A DNA stretch of 55,053 bases from Bacteroidota bacterium (GCA_025963485.1 JAOQAO010000187.1:1-55053); one strand, 5' to 3'. Shown: positions 16,687-27,700, numbered from the stretch's first letter. Made by a program: numbers and translations. The notes: generated by a model from the letters alone, not told the origin.

Positions 16687-18210
16687 ATGAAAATACTATC
16701 TGCATCCCAGATCAAAGAAGCCGATCGCTATACGATCGACAGCGAGCCCATCAGTTCCCTGGATCTGATGGAGCGTGCAGCGGGTGCCTGCGTGCAAAGT
16801 ATAATAAAGCGTCATCAGGGCCTAAGGGATTTTATCGTCATCTGCGGCAAGGGCAATAATGGTGGAGACGGCCTGGCCATAGCCCGGCTGCTCGCTGCCA
16901 TGGAGTACAGGGTGCAGGTATTTGTACTGGAATACACTGATAGTGCCAGCGATGACTTCATGCAGAATATGGAAAGGCTAAAGGCACAAGGCAAAGCCAA
17001 TATCACTCATGCCTATACGGACGAGGATATCTATCTGAATAAAGAAAGTGCCCTGATAGATGCTATACTCGGTACTGGCATCAATAAACCGACAGACGGC
17101 CTGATCGCATCGGTGATCGACAAGGTGAATAAAAGCGGCAACCGTCCCATAGCCATAGACGTGCCGAGCGGCATGAGCATAGATGGTCCCTCGGCCAAAA
17201 GAACATCGATCATACACGCTTCATTGACGCTCACATTCCAGCAACCAAAGCTCGCGTTTATGTTTCCGGAAAGCGCTGAGTATGTCGGTGAGTTTGAGGT
17301 ATTGGATATTCATCTCGATACATCCTTTCTGAAGGATACTGAGTGTAAGTATTTCTATATGCGGGATAGTGATATAGCGCCTATGCTGCGTACCCGTCCT
17401 AAATTTTCACACAAAGGAACATTCGGGCATTCTCTGCTGATAGCAGGCTCCTACGGCAAGATGGGGGCAGCGGTCCTATCGTCGATGGCATGCCTGCGCA
17501 GTGGTACGGGATTGCTCACTACACACATACCGGTCTGCGGCTACCAGGTCATGCAGACCTCGCTACCCGAGGCGATGGTGAGCATCGATACGGGGACAGA
17601 GCATATATCGGCAATGCCAGCTGACGGCAACTATGCGAGCATAGGTATAGGACCCGGAATCGGTACGGAAGCTGCGACGGTCAAAATACTCAAGAAAATA
17701 ATACAATCAGTACAAGTACCCATGGTCATCGATGCGGACGCACTGAATATAATAGGCGATAATAAAACCTGGATAGGATTCCTACCGGCACTGACCATAC
17801 TCACGCCGCATCCCAAGGAATATGACCGGCTCACGAATGTACACCCCGACTCATGGGAGAGGCTCGAAAGTGCCAGGGCACTCGCCCAAAAGCACCGTAT
17901 CATCATCGTACTGAAAGGGGCATACACAGCTGTGACACTACCCGATGGCTCAGTGTGGTTTAACTCTACAGGCAACCCTGGCCTGGCCAAAGGGGGCAGT
18001 GGAGATGTGCTGACGGGCATCATCACCGCCCTGATCGCGCGCGGATACGGACCTCATATAGCCTGCACCATCGGTGTATACCTGCACGGTCTGGCAGCCG
18101 ACATAGCAGCCAGAGAGATCAATGCGGAAGCCATGATAGCATCCGATATTGTTTCCCATCTTTCAGCGGCTTTTGATCATCTATACGGATATCAGCAACG
18201 CACTAAATAG
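16687..18210 (+). CDS. nnr: Bifunctional NAD(P)HX epimerase / ADP-dependent dehydratase
   Basis: 507 residues. The N-terminal YjeF domain (about 1-215) epimerises the damaged (R)- to (S)-hydrate of NAD(P)H; landmarks are VICGKGNNGGDGLAIARLL, DAILGTGINKP and IAIDVPSGMSIDG. The C-terminal ribokinase-like domain (about 230-500) dehydrates the (S)-hydrate with ADP; landmarks are FSHKGTFGHSLLIAGSYGKM, GIGPGIGT, VIDADALNII, LTPHPKEYDRLT and the nucleotide loop GNPGLAKGGSGDVLTGIITA. This is the normal fused bacterial form at the usual length. The start at 16687 directly follows a 23-bp inverted repeat, which is unusual. Confidence 0.96.
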   Translation: MKILSASQIKEADRYTIDSEPISSLDLMERAAGACVQSIIKRHQGLRDFIVICGKGNNGGDGLAIARLLAAMEYRVQVFVLEYTDSASDDFMQNMERLKAQGKANITHAYTDEDIYLNKESALIDAILGTGINKPTDGLIASVIDKVNKSGNRPIAIDVPSGMSIDGPSAKRTSIIHASLTLTFQQPKLAFMFPESAEYVGEFEVLDIHLDTSFLKDTECKYFYMRDSDIAPMLRTRPKFSHKGTFGHSLLIAGSYGKMGAAVLSSMACLRSGTGLLTTHIPVCGYQVMQTSLPEAMVSIDTGTEHISAMPADGNYASIGIGPGIGTEAATVKILKKIIQSVQVPMVIDADALNIIGDNKTWIGFLPALTILTPHPKEYDRLTNVHPDSWERLESARALAQKHRIIIVLKGAYTAVTLPDGSVWFNSTGNPGLAKGGSGDVLTGIITALIARGYGPHIACTIGVYLHGLAADIAAREINAEAMIASDIVSHLSAAFDHLYGYQQRTK

Positions 18211-18341
18211 CCTATCCTGATATTACCAGTCCTTTAAGCTTCCGTTTCGTGTATATTAATTCAGCAAAGAATACCGGCTGCAGCCGTCCGAATGCAGACA
18301 TTTTGTTTATTTTGGGCACTCTAAAAACCCAATTAACATTT

Positions 18342-20243
18342 ATGAAACAAAATTTGCGATCGCTCCTGCTTGTACTTCTTTCAATAAGCATATCCACCAC
18401 CTACGGCCAGATTTATAGTTACACATCGAATACGACAGGTGCTTACAATAGCATAGCGACTAATACTACAGGAGTCGGCCTGACAAGACAAAACGGAGCT
18501 ACGGCACCCGGCTCACCCTGTAGTACCGGTTTTAGCAGCACTTCGTTTTCGGCTACGACCACATATGCTACGAGCCTGGGAGCAGTAGAAGCTGAAGTGA
18601 CCGCTGATGCGGGTTATGAGCTGCTCGTATCAGGCTTCAGTGCAGACCTCAGGCGCTCAGGTCAGGGACCTGCAAGTGTGAGGCTCGCATACAGCACAGA
18701 TGGCGGAGCCAGCTGGATAGATAAAGGATCAAACGATGCGCCTAACAATTCGGGCTGTGGATCGACCACCACTGCTTCCTGGTCGACCGGATTTATCGTG
18801 GGACCCAGTACCCCGTTAAAGTTTAGGGTATATGCTTTCAATGCTACAGGAGCAAGCGGAACTATGCAGATATTGAACATGGTCATAAATGGAACGGTCA
18901 CCGCTGCCAATACCATCACTACCACTGCAGCTACCTTCGGACCCTACTGCCAGAACACCACTAACACGATCTCTGTGCCTTTCACTTCTGTAGGCACATT
19001 CGCAGGTCAATTCTTTGTACAGCTATCAGACGCCTCGGGCGTTTTCCCTAATGATGCGACAAGCAACCTGATCAGTACAGGTACGACTACATCTCCGGCC
19101 AGTGCTACTATACCGTCGAGTACAGCGGCTGGAAGCGGATACAGAGTGCGCGTGGTCAACCAGAGTCCTACATTCTACGCATCCGGTGATAACGGCAGCA
19201 ATATCGTGATCAATCCGACAGTGGTGCCTGCTGTGACCATTACAGACTCTCCCACTGCGGTATGCCCCGGCAGTCCTATCAGGTTTTCTGTAGGTACATC
19301 TACCGGCGGTGGCGCTAATCCTACTTACCAGTGGTATGTGCAGGGTACATCATCAGGTACCGGCGTCAGCTATACTACCTCTGCCCTATCCAATAACGAT
19401 TCCGTATATGCAGTGCTGACCTCTACTGCGCTGTGCGCCTCTCCGACTACTGCGAAAAGCTACGCTATCCATGTTACCGTTTATTCTACTCAGACTACGG
19501 CGATCTATGATACTATCTGCCCCGGAGGTAGTTTAGTTTTCGGAGGTAATACACAGACTGCAACAGGAAGCTATACCGACCATCTCCAAACTATATATGG
19601 CTGCGATAGTGCAATCACTCTGCACCTCTTGGTCCGCAGTACGGTCAGAGACACTGCGACAGTGAATATCTGCCAGGGTAGTTCATTTACTTTTCATGGG
19701 ACGACATACTCTGCTGCCGGTGTGTACAGCGATACGCTGTCATGCGATAGTATCGGGTCTGTGCATCTGATAGTCAATCCTAAACCAACTGCTGTAGCCA
19801 GCCTCACTGGTGTTGCAAATTTGACTACTACGACTTTCAGCACCTATCAGTGGCTGCTAAATGGTGCTGCTGTGACTGGTGCTACGAGCCAGAACTATAC
19901 TGCCCTTCAAAACGGCAGCTATACTGTCGCCGTGAGCGACGTTAATGGTTGCACCGATACATCGGTAGCTGTGGCAGTGACACAGGTAGGTATCGGCAAT
20001 ATAAACCAGCTTAATGCGCGTATCTACCCCAGTCCGACAGAGGGCATTATCTACATAGATGCGGATGGATTGGGAAATGTAGATATCATAGATATGATAG
20101 GCAGGCCTGTATTGTCTACGGAAGCAGGAAAGACGGGCTCTCATATGCAGATAGACCTATCCCCTTTCTCCAAAGGAATATATACTGTGATCATGCATGG
20201 AGCGAATAATGCCATCAGCATAAAGAATATCACTAAGCAATAA
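18342..20243 (+). CDS. T9SS-secreted Ig-like repeat protein
   Basis: The start at 18342 (MKQNLRSLLLVLLSISISTT) gives a proper signal peptide; the longer frame from 18249 does not. 633 residues. The first 200 residues are a low-complexity beta-rich domain. Then come PKD/Ig-like modules with paired Cys: the patterns DTICPGGSLVFGG and NICQGSSFTFHGTTYSAAGV end in GCDS and SCDS, a module common in Bacteroidota surface proteins. The C-terminal 75 residues (RIYPSPTEGIIYIDADGLGN to KNITKQ) form a type A T9SS sorting domain. It is therefore exported across the outer membrane and anchored or released. Ligand unknown. A strong hairpin terminator follows. Confidence 0.88.
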   Translation: MKQNLRSLLLVLLSISISTTYGQIYSYTSNTTGAYNSIATNTTGVGLTRQNGATAPGSPCSTGFSSTSFSATTTYATSLGAVEAEVTADAGYELLVSGFSADLRRSGQGPASVRLAYSTDGGASWIDKGSNDAPNNSGCGSTTTASWSTGFIVGPSTPLKFRVYAFNATGASGTMQILNMVINGTVTAANTITTTAATFGPYCQNTTNTISVPFTSVGTFAGQFFVQLSDASGVFPNDATSNLISTGTTTSPASATIPSSTAAGSGYRVRVVNQSPTFYASGDNGSNIVINPTVVPAVTITDSPTAVCPGSPIRFSVGTSTGGGANPTYQWYVQGTSSGTGVSYTTSALSNNDSVYAVLTSTALCASPTTAKSYAIHVTVYSTQTTAIYDTICPGGSLVFGGNTQTATGSYTDHLQTIYGCDSAITLHLLVRSTVRDTATVNICQGSSFTFHGTTYSAAGVYSDTLSCDSIGSVHLIVNPKPTAVASLTGVANLTTTTFSTYQWLLNGAAVTGATSQNYTALQNGSYTVAVSDVNGCTDTSVAVAVTQVGIGNINQLNARIYPSPTEGIIYIDADGLGNVDIIDMIGRPVLSTEAGKTGSHMQIDLSPFSKGIYTVIMHGANNAISIKNITKQ

Positions 20244-20258
20244 ATCAATAGAACATTA

Positions 20259-20292
20259 AAATAGAAAAGGGGCTCAGGCCCCTTTTCTATTT
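20259..20292. terminator. Bidirectional hairpin terminator
   Basis: A 15-bp perfect stem (aaatagaaaaggggc, loop tcag, then its complement gccccttttctattt) between two convergent genes. A- and T-rich flanks make it usable on both strands: for the T9SS cargo gene (+) and the SDR gene (-). Confidence 0.85.
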
Positions 20293-20313
20293 ATACTAAG
20301 TCGTAAAAACTGA

Positions 20314-20997
20314 CTACGATTCGTTATAAACCTTCACCACTGTCTCGCGGAGCATGCTGCCACTCTCAGTGAGTAGAAAAGCTATGACGTCCGCTATATT
20401 CTCCGCCGGGACCCATTTGTGGAAATCTGCGTCGGGCATGGACTGCCTGTTGGGAGGAGTGTCGATCGTGCTTGGAACGACGACGGATGCGTGAATATTC
20501 TTGTCTTTGCCTGTCTGATTGATGATCTCAGCCAGATGAAAAATGAGCGATTTGGACAGCGCATAGGCTACAGCCTGCTTGCCCTGACTGGCCTGTAGTG
20601 CCGGGCGCGCTCCTATGAGTATGATCTGCCCTCCCCCTTTCTTCTCGAAATGCTCGAATAGCGGTTTTGCCATGGAGAAAGCGGTGTAAAAATTGAGGCG
20701 GATCATTTTGTCCAGTGCGCCCAGATTGGTCTCTGTAAGGGAGCCCATAGCAAAACCACCTACCAACAATATCCCTGCATGCACGTCATCTCCTGAATCA
20801 AATATCTCATCTACATATACGGCGCAATCATGTTCGTCAAACAGGTCTACTATCTTGGCGTGGATACGCTCATCTGCGGGAGCCTTTTCATTAGGCACGA
20901 GTGTCGTGTATAAGTGGTATCCGTCAGCTAATAGCTTCCGGGTCACGGCTCCGCCCAGATTGCCGGTAGCGCCGGTGATAAGGATCGATTTAGTCAT
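20314..20997 (-). CDS. Short-chain dehydrogenase/reductase
   Basis: 227 residues. The Rossmann nucleotide motif is TGATGNLGGAVTRKL (residues 7-21), a form of TGxxGxxG close to NAD(P)-binding SDRs. The catalytic pair is YALSK (YxxxK), but the usual upstream Ser is less clear (IILIGARPALQ). No substrate is identifiable. It could equally be a redox enzyme acting on a small carbonyl compound or a non-catalytic member. It ends opposite the terminator and stands alone before the tRNA gene. Confidence 0.85.
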   Translation of the reverse strand: MTKSILITGATGNLGGAVTRKLLADGYHLYTTLVPNEKAPADERIHAKIVDLFDEHDCAVYVDEIFDSGDDVHAGILLVGGFAMGSLTETNLGALDKMIRLNFYTAFSMAKPLFEHFEKKGGGQIILIGARPALQASQGKQAVAYALSKSLIFHLAEIINQTGKDKNIHASVVVPSTIDTPPNRQSMPDADFHKWVPAENIADVIAFLLTESGSMLRETVVKVYNES

Positions 20998-21069
20998 TTG
21001 TCAGGGTTTTTATTGGGTTGAATATAGCATAAATAGAAATGGGTTTCAATTTCTTGAAACCCATCTGCG

Positions 21070-21151
21070 TACCCCAGGAGGGAATCGAACCCCCACGCCT
21101 TTCGGCACTCGATTTTGAGTCGAGCGCGTCTACCAATTCCGCCACTAGGGC
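21070..21151 (-). tRNA. tRNA-Leu, anticodon CAA
   Basis: Minus strand begins GCCCTAGTGGCGGAATTGGT and has the leucine-type long variable arm (tgccgaaaggcg). The anticodon stem is ctcga/tcgag around loop CTCAAAA, giving anticodon CAA (reads UUG). The T arm is GGGGGTTCGATTCCCTC-like, and the acceptor stem GCCCTAG pairs with CTGGGGT. CCA is not encoded. 82 nt including the discriminator base. Confidence 0.95.
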
Positions 21152-21157
21152 CTGCAT

Positions 21158-21190
21158 AATTGACAATTGATAATTTACAATTGACAATTT
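21158..21190. repeat. AATTGNCAATT-type dispersed AT-rich repeat, copy 1
   Basis: A chain of near-palindromic units aattgacaattgataatt, then tacaattgacaattt, lies in the tRNA-Leu leader. A related stretch occurs at 40421-40447 before sucD. It is non-coding. Confidence 0.6.
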
Positions 21191-21207
21191 TGAAAGACAA
21201 CGGACTG

Positions 21208-21237
21208 CAAAAATAGTTTTTTTGGTGGGGTATACAA
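21208..21237 (-). promoter_or_regulatory. Bacteroidota-type promoter of tRNA-Leu
   Basis: On the minus strand TTG (21237-21235), 19-bp spacer, then TATTTTTG (21215-21208), an exact TTG-N19-TAnnTTTG promoter. The tRNA starts about 57 bp downstream of the -7 box, so a leader is removed during processing. Confidence 0.75.
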
Positions 21238-21339
21238 TATCAGCCGCAGTGAGAAGGCAGCCAGCGATAGCCAAGTGGCCGAAATAAAAAAGCCGTCCCG
21301 GTTGAAAAGGACGGCTTTTGAATAATATTAACTGACAGC

Positions 21340-23541
21340 TTATTTCTTAGCTGGTTCTGTCTTTTTAGCTGGCTCGGCCTTCTTAGCTGGCTCTGCTTTG
21401 GCCGGAGCTGCTTCTTTCTTAGCTGGAGCGGTTTCCTTCTTGGCTGGCTCAGCTTTCTTAGCGCCAGGCTTCTTGTCAAATCCAGGACCGGTCTTGGTAG
21501 CATCTATAGGTGTACCTGCTTCGTATTCGATAGAAGGTGCATTCTCAGGCTTGTCAGGTATGATCTTGAACTCTACACGCCTGTTTTGAGCGCGTGCCTC
21601 AGGATCGTCCTGTCCGTCCTTCTCGTTAGGGAGGATAGGCTGAGACTCACCCATTGCTTTGGTCATTATCCTTTCTTTAGCGATGCCCTTAGCTGCGAGG
21701 TAGTCTTTCGCCTCATCAGCACGCCTTTGAGATAGCTTCACGTTATATTCGTCAGTTCCTTTGCTATCAGTGTGGCCTTGTACCTCTACACTGTATCCGG
21801 CATTCTGCATGAGGACACTCACTACAGAGTCCATTTTTTCCCTGTAGTAGTCTATCACACTAGACTTGTCAAACTCGAAGTAGATGTTTTCGATCTTCAC
21901 CTTTATCCTGATGATCGGATCCATCAGGAATACCTGATAGATTGTATCACGCTCTTCATCTTCCTTGATATTGATATTCTCTACAGAAGGCCAGTGCCCG
22001 TCTTTGTTGCCATTGATCTTATAAGATTGTCCACGCTTCAATGTAAAGTAGAATGGAGTCTTAGTAGTCACTACATTGCTCATGAACTCAAAGTTATTGG
22101 CCTGAACATGATACATGGACGCATCAACACCTTCGAGAGGTTTTTTGTCAGGATCTGTGCGCAGTGCAAAAGTACCTGCGATGACAATATCTTCCCTCAC
22201 CGCGATGCTCCAGATATCATCACTGGCAGTCTCACCACGGATAGTCTTGGTACCTGCCCTGTTTGATACGATATATCCTTTCTTTCCAGACTCGTCGAGT
22301 ACGAAATAGATATCATCTGCAGAAGAGTTGACCGGTGCTCCGATATTGTATGGGGTGCCCCATGCCTCAGGATATCCTGCTACCTTGTAGATATCTATAC
22401 CACCCAGGCTTGGTCTGCCATCAGAGCCGAAATAGAGGGTCTTAGATTTCATTTCATAGAACGGAGTCCACTCATCACCAGGTGTATTGACTTCCGCACC
22501 TGCATTCTTGATAGGGCCGAATTTGCCATTGTCCAGCAGCGGAGCATAGAATATATCCATGCCGCCTTTGCCTGCCCTGTCAGATACGAAGTAGAGAATA
22601 GCCTTGCCATCTTTATCTACACCGAAAGCCGGCTGCGTGGTCGTAGCTGTCTCAGAGTTAAGCTCCTTGACCTCTACTGCATTGTTCCATTCAGCGCCAT
22701 TCTTTTCTGTCTTGAATATCTTGCATTTGCCGCGAACCTGCAGCGTCTGGTCGCACTTAGTGAAATACATGGTCTTCTCATCATCAGAGAGTATTGCATT
22801 ACCTACGTGATTTTTAGAATCATTGGGTGGGTAAGGGAGCTTTACGTCTTCTACCCATTCTTTACCTTGTTTTTTGGCGCTGTAGATCTTGGTGTAGTAG
22901 TCGCCTGTATTTTTGGTAACGTCGATAGCAGTATCAGACTTCAATGAACCATAAATAATCCTGCCGCCTTTGAGAGGCTTAGGAGAGAGCTCTGTCAAAA
23001 CTCCGTTGATCGAGCCACCTTCGTGGTCTACACGGATCCTGTTTGGATTGGCGAGCCAAACCACGGCAGAATCGCAACCCTCGATACCAACCTTAGCCAG
23101 TGATTTGTAGCTCTTGTCGTTTTTGCCCAGCTCGGATTTCAGGTATTCCTGAAGCACTTTTTTAGCTTCATCATACTTTCCGTTCATCTTGAGCATCTGC
23201 CCGAGAAAATATTTATCATTTGGCCACTTGGTAGCATCTTTATCCAGCTCCACCTTGTAGAATTTCTCAGCAGCTTTGTAGTCGCGAAGCGCCTGATTGA
23301 GTTCTGCGAGTTTGTGGATGACTTTCATATCATCCGGCTTGTCCTTGAGCACATCCTCATAGTACTCCACGGCGTTGTAGTAACTGCCATCCTTGACCAG
23401 CTGCTCGGCTAGTTTCTTTTTCTTTCGAGGCTTGAGTTTCGGATACTTCCTCACCTCCTGGCGGTTCTTGCTATCCGCTTCCTGAGCCTGCACTGACAGG
23501 ACCAAGGAGAACAATAATACTGCTGCTATAAGTTTTTTCAT
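21340..23541 (-). CDS. PorE-like OmpA protein of the T9SS
   Basis: 733 residues. Signal peptide (1-19, to VQAQ), TPR-like helices (about 40-140), a PD40/beta-propeller region (about 180-460: YFVSDRAGKGGMDIFYA, LYFGSDGRPSLGGIDIYKVA), a carboxypeptidase-regulatory-like domain (about 465-560), and an OmpA C-terminal domain (about 575-690: IYFEFDKSSVIDYY, VEVQGHTDSKGTDEYNVKLS, AQNRRVEFKI). This order is that of PorE, the component that ties the T9SS to peptidoglycan. After OmpA comes an unusual 45-residue Lys-Ala-Pro-Glu tail (repeated AEPAKK), which could contact acidic or wall polymers. The PorP/SprF gene starts 55 bp upstream, so both are probably in one unit. Confidence 0.9.
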   Translation of the reverse strand: MKKLIAAVLLFSLVLSVQAQEADSKNRQEVRKYPKLKPRKKKKLAEQLVKDGSYYNAVEYYEDVLKDKPDDMKVIHKLAELNQALRDYKAAEKFYKVELDKDATKWPNDKYFLGQMLKMNGKYDEAKKVLQEYLKSELGKNDKSYKSLAKVGIEGCDSAVVWLANPNRIRVDHEGGSINGVLTELSPKPLKGGRIIYGSLKSDTAIDVTKNTGDYYTKIYSAKKQGKEWVEDVKLPYPPNDSKNHVGNAILSDDEKTMYFTKCDQTLQVRGKCKIFKTEKNGAEWNNAVEVKELNSETATTTQPAFGVDKDGKAILYFVSDRAGKGGMDIFYAPLLDNGKFGPIKNAGAEVNTPGDEWTPFYEMKSKTLYFGSDGRPSLGGIDIYKVAGYPEAWGTPYNIGAPVNSSADDIYFVLDESGKKGYIVSNRAGTKTIRGETASDDIWSIAVREDIVIAGTFALRTDPDKKPLEGVDASMYHVQANNFEFMSNVVTTKTPFYFTLKRGQSYKINGNKDGHWPSVENINIKEDEERDTIYQVFLMDPIIRIKVKIENIYFEFDKSSVIDYYREKMDSVVSVLMQNAGYSVEVQGHTDSKGTDEYNVKLSQRRADEAKDYLAAKGIAKERIMTKAMGESQPILPNEKDGQDDPEARAQNRRVEFKIIPDKPENAPSIEYEAGTPIDATKTGPGFDKKPGAKKAEPAKKETAPAKKEAAPAKAEPAKKAEPAKKTEPAKK

Positions 23542-23596
23542 GACTTAGGTCTGGATACTTTTAAGGGTTGATAATTATATAGTTGATGGTTTGGTA

Positions 23597-24724
23597 TTAA
23601 TATCTTGGGTTAAACAACCAGTGATTCTCTTTTGGTGGTTTAGAGCCAAATCCGATGTAGCTGAGCGCAAGTTCATATGCTTGCGGCCTGTATATGCCCG
23701 GTACTCCGTGAGCATCTTTGCCCATGTTGCCGAGGGTGATGTCATAAGCAAAACCAAGACGGAAGTTATTATATTCCGCGCCAATTTTTGGAGTAATGTT
23801 ACGATATTGGAAAGCGGAGCCTACATCATTGCCCATACGATTCCACAGTCCGAGGAATATAGTTGCTTTTTTCCTCTTGCCGTCAGTTTCTTTATTGACG
23901 ATGACATATCCGGCTGTGACACCTGCATCAGCTTCGTTTGCTTTTGCCTCATTCTGATAGAGGAAGCCAGGAATGATCACCCACTTCTGCCCTACTTCAA
24001 ACTCAAAGCCACCATGCACTGCATGACGGAAAGGCAGTTTGCCATCTTTGCTGCTGCTGAGTACTGCTGTCTGCGGGCGAGCTACGTTTGACATGGAGTA
24101 GCCTACATAGAAGGTCAGCCAATTCAATGGTTTAGTATTGAAAAACAGGCCGTAGTCGAAATTGAAATAATTCTTTTTCAGGCTGGCGACTTTCTCATTA
24201 TTCGGACTTGCTGTATTGTACGTCAGGTCTGATGTATTGAAAGCATCCGGAAATTCATAGCTACCGTTGCTATTCTTGAGCGTATAGCTCGGCTGCAATC
24301 CGATAGAGATCTGTGTGGTTTTATTTCTATCCAGATTGAGTGTATAGCCTAATGAAAGGCCGATAGTGGTCGTATTGATCTTGCCACCTGTACTTGCACC
24401 TGAAGTAGCATCAGTGCCTGATACATTCTGCGCATCATTTACGACTACGAGGCCTACACCGAGTGCATTGCCATTCATTTTGTCTTTGAGCAGAGAGAAA
24501 TCCACCGATATCCCCGGTGTTCGGAATAAAGAGTTGCTTTGGTTCATCCCGTAGTATTGGCCACGATAAATGGCATTGATACGGTACAATCCGTCAAACT
24601 TGCCCGTAAGGGCAGGGTTGAGTGTCTGAGGACTAGCATAATACTGTGAAAAGTGGATGTCTTGTGACCTCACAGCAAGACCAATCATCATAAAAGCGGC
24701 TATCGCATAAAGTTTTGATCTCAT
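23597..24724 (-). CDS. PorP/SprF-family T9SS outer-membrane protein
   Basis: 375 residues. Signal peptide (MRSKLYAIAAFMMIGLAVRS), then DIHFSQYYASPQTLNPALTG, the conserved start of PorP/SprF proteins, and a beta-barrel of about 14 strands ending in LALSYIGFGSKPPKENH and FNPRY. In Flavobacterium SprF is needed to secrete the giant adhesin SprB, and PorP-type proteins often pair one-to-one with CHU_C-type cargo. Its place directly downstream of the giant surface protein genes and upstream of the PorE-like gene supports that it handles those giants. Confidence 0.93.
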   Translation of the reverse strand: MRSKLYAIAAFMMIGLAVRSQDIHFSQYYASPQTLNPALTGKFDGLYRINAIYRGQYYGMNQSNSLFRTPGISVDFSLLKDKMNGNALGVGLVVVNDAQNVSGTDATSGASTGGKINTTTIGLSLGYTLNLDRNKTTQISIGLQPSYTLKNSNGSYEFPDAFNTSDLTYNTASPNNEKVASLKKNYFNFDYGLFFNTKPLNWLTFYVGYSMSNVARPQTAVLSSSKDGKLPFRHAVHGGFEFEVGQKWVIIPGFLYQNEAKANEADAGVTAGYVIVNKETDGKRKKATIFLGLWNRMGNDVGSAFQYRNITPKIGAEYNNFRLGFAYDITLGNMGKDAHGVPGIYRPQAYELALSYIGFGSKPPKENHWLFNPRY

Positions 24725-24792
24725 ATTTTACCTAATTTAATCTGTTTGATCTGCGCTCGAATATCTAAATTTTTACTAAAAGCGACAAATAA

Positions 24793-27700
24793 TTATCTAA
24801 ACAATTGAAAACTTCCTTCGGATGACTGCGTGATCCTCTTTCCTGCATCACTTGGGTCAGGGAATTCTACAGTCACAAAATAAGTATATGTATCGGTCGC
24901 TTGTGCGTTTCCGCCGAAGCTTCCATTCCATCCCGGTGCATTCGGATTATCATACACCAGTTGTCCCCACCTGTTGTATACCCTGAAGGCTTTTACTGTG
25001 GTACCCAAAGATGTAACGGGGAACATTAGATCATTCTTTCCGTCACCGTTTGGTGTGAAAGCAGTAGCCATCCTGAATCCACTGTGATTGATAATATACA
25101 CTATAACAGCCGATGTGTCCGCACATTGACTGGCATTGTCCTTAGCTGCCAGATAGAATGTATCTATCGGCTGCTGTCCTGCAGATGTGCCTTTGGTACT
25201 AGGATAGGTCGGTGTAGTAAGTGAGTCGGATGGATACCAACTATATGTAACGCCGGCTCCATGCTGTGGTGAATCCAGCAACAGGAATGTCTGTCCTACA
25301 AATGCTGTATCCGGTTCTGCGACGGCATGTACTTTGAAACAAGTGATATTGACTACTTTGTCGGCAGTGGCAGTACATCCGTTAGCATCAGTGACTGTCA
25401 CACTATAAACCTGGCTGCCTGCTGAATCTACAATGAATGAAGAACCTGTACTGCCATCAGACCATACGTAAGTAATACCTGTCGGTGGCGTGACTACCGG
25501 AGTTAGTGTATCATGAGGATCACAGCTGCACTCTGTGATAGGCGTTCCTAATCCCGCTAATGGGCTCACGGCCCCTGTCAATACCAGCGGAATACTATCA
25601 GGACATCCCTGTGATGCAATGATCTCATATGTACCCGGAGTCGATGTAATGAAAGTATCGCCCGTAGCTACCTGCGCTCCATTCATCGTCCACACGACCG
25701 GTACACCGGAAGGTACGGTAGTCACAACGATCATGTCCGTATCAGTAGTACAGATAGGATTTTTGAAAGGTCCTAATGTAATAGACGGTGGTATAGAAAC
25801 CACAACTATAGCAGTATCTGAGAACCTGTAGCAATTGTTCGCGTCACTGGCGGTATAAGAGTAGCTGCCGGATGTGGTCACTGGCAAAGACTGCAGGGAT
25901 CCGCCGGAAGGCGACCAGTTGTAAGCGTTGAATCCCTGATCTACATCCAGCGTCACATTGCCCCCTGTACAGAATGCCAATGGCCCGCTAGCCGTGACAT
26001 GCAGTATCGGATGCGCAAAAGAATCTATCGTGATCGTATCTGTGTAGAAAAAGCAAGTAGTCACAGCATCCTGCAGGCGCAAAACATAAGAAGACAATGG
26101 GAATGCTGTAAGCGTAGGTGCTGTGGAGACAGGCGATGAATTGCCCGGTATATACCACTCGTAAGACGTATAAGATCCTGCAATACTCAGATGCACTGAA
26201 TCGGTATAGCATATCGAAGTATCACGTCCCAAAGTAAGATTTGGATAAGGATAGGTATATACGGTGATCGAGTCATGCACACGGCAGCCATTGGTATCTA
26301 CTGCATCGACAAAGAATGTGCTGGTATCATTTACTGTAGCAACAGGATTGCTGATAGTGGCACTGGACAGAACCGGAGGTCCCGGGGTCCAAAGGTAGCT
26401 GACAACAGAATCCGTAGTCGTGAATGCCAACTGTGAATTGGAACCTGCGCAAGTGATAGAAGGAGTGGCTGTCAATGTATGCAGGAATGATCCTACACGC
26501 ACATGTGCTGTATCTCTCACGACACATATCTCAGGGTTGGTAAACTTATTGATAGTAAGCGCCACATTGGCGATATAATCTACGGAAGATACCGGAGTCG
26601 CTATTGGGTTGACAATAGATGAGTCACTCAGATTGCTATACGGTGGTGTCCACAGTACACTATTTATCACTACACTAGATCCATTCTGCGGCGTGAGTCT
26701 CCAACCCTCGGGGGTAGTGACGCCATATGGCTGAGCATTATGCCCGGGCACGGCGACACCTACACCGGTACCTTGCTTGATACCTGTAGTATGGTTGGTA
26801 GCTGAGTAGTTGCTATTTTGCAGCATTAGCTCAATAATGCCTGAACCTTCATACATGTGAATCTCTCCCGTAGTCGTAAATCCTCCCGAATAACTCTGCA
26901 ATGCACTGTACTTAACTACCAATATCCTATTGGGCGCGGTACCTGAAATGAAATAAGTGACAGTATTATTGCTACTGACTACATAATCGCCGGCCATCAG
27001 TGCGATCTCATCCATAGGATTATTGAAAGCAGCTGTAGGCGGGAATGCCTGGGCCACATATTGCAATGTACCCGTAGTGGCAGGATATGGATTCACCAGG
27101 CTGATCCATGCATTGGTATTGACCCAAAACTGGTTGAATGTCTGGCAATAAAAAGTGAATGGGAAGCCGATATTAAATGGTCCTGCTACACCGTCATCTG
27201 TGCTTTGGAAACCACCAGAGCCCAGGAATGAGGAAGTAGGGATACTAATAGGCGTACCCGAAACAGATGCATAAGGAACTGAAGCGATGATATAGTTAGG
27301 CAAGCATACTGAAGGTGGCGGATTGGTCAGCGCTACATTGAGCTGTATGGTATCCCTCGTACACAGTGATGTATCAGGAGTCGCATTGATAGCGAGGTAC
27401 GGATTGATAGTGACCCTGCCTACAGAATCATTGATACAGCCATTGTCATTCACTGTCAGCCTGTATGTACTGTCTGAAGTAACAACAACCTGCGTGGTAG
27501 GGCATGTATCGCAGAGCAATGTATGCGGTGTCCACTGGTATGTCAGTATATTAGGTGCACAAGTACCAAATCTGACATTTGGCCTTTGCGCAGAGTATGT
27601 AGTAGCATTGAGAGCGCAGCCACTCACAAAGGATGAATTGGAGCGCGCATAAGCTACAGAGCCGGCATATGAAGTAGTAGTATATAATACATTGTCACTA

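Noticed and set aside
20990..21274. Frames covering tRNA-Leu
   Set aside because: They are translations of the tRNA and its leader.
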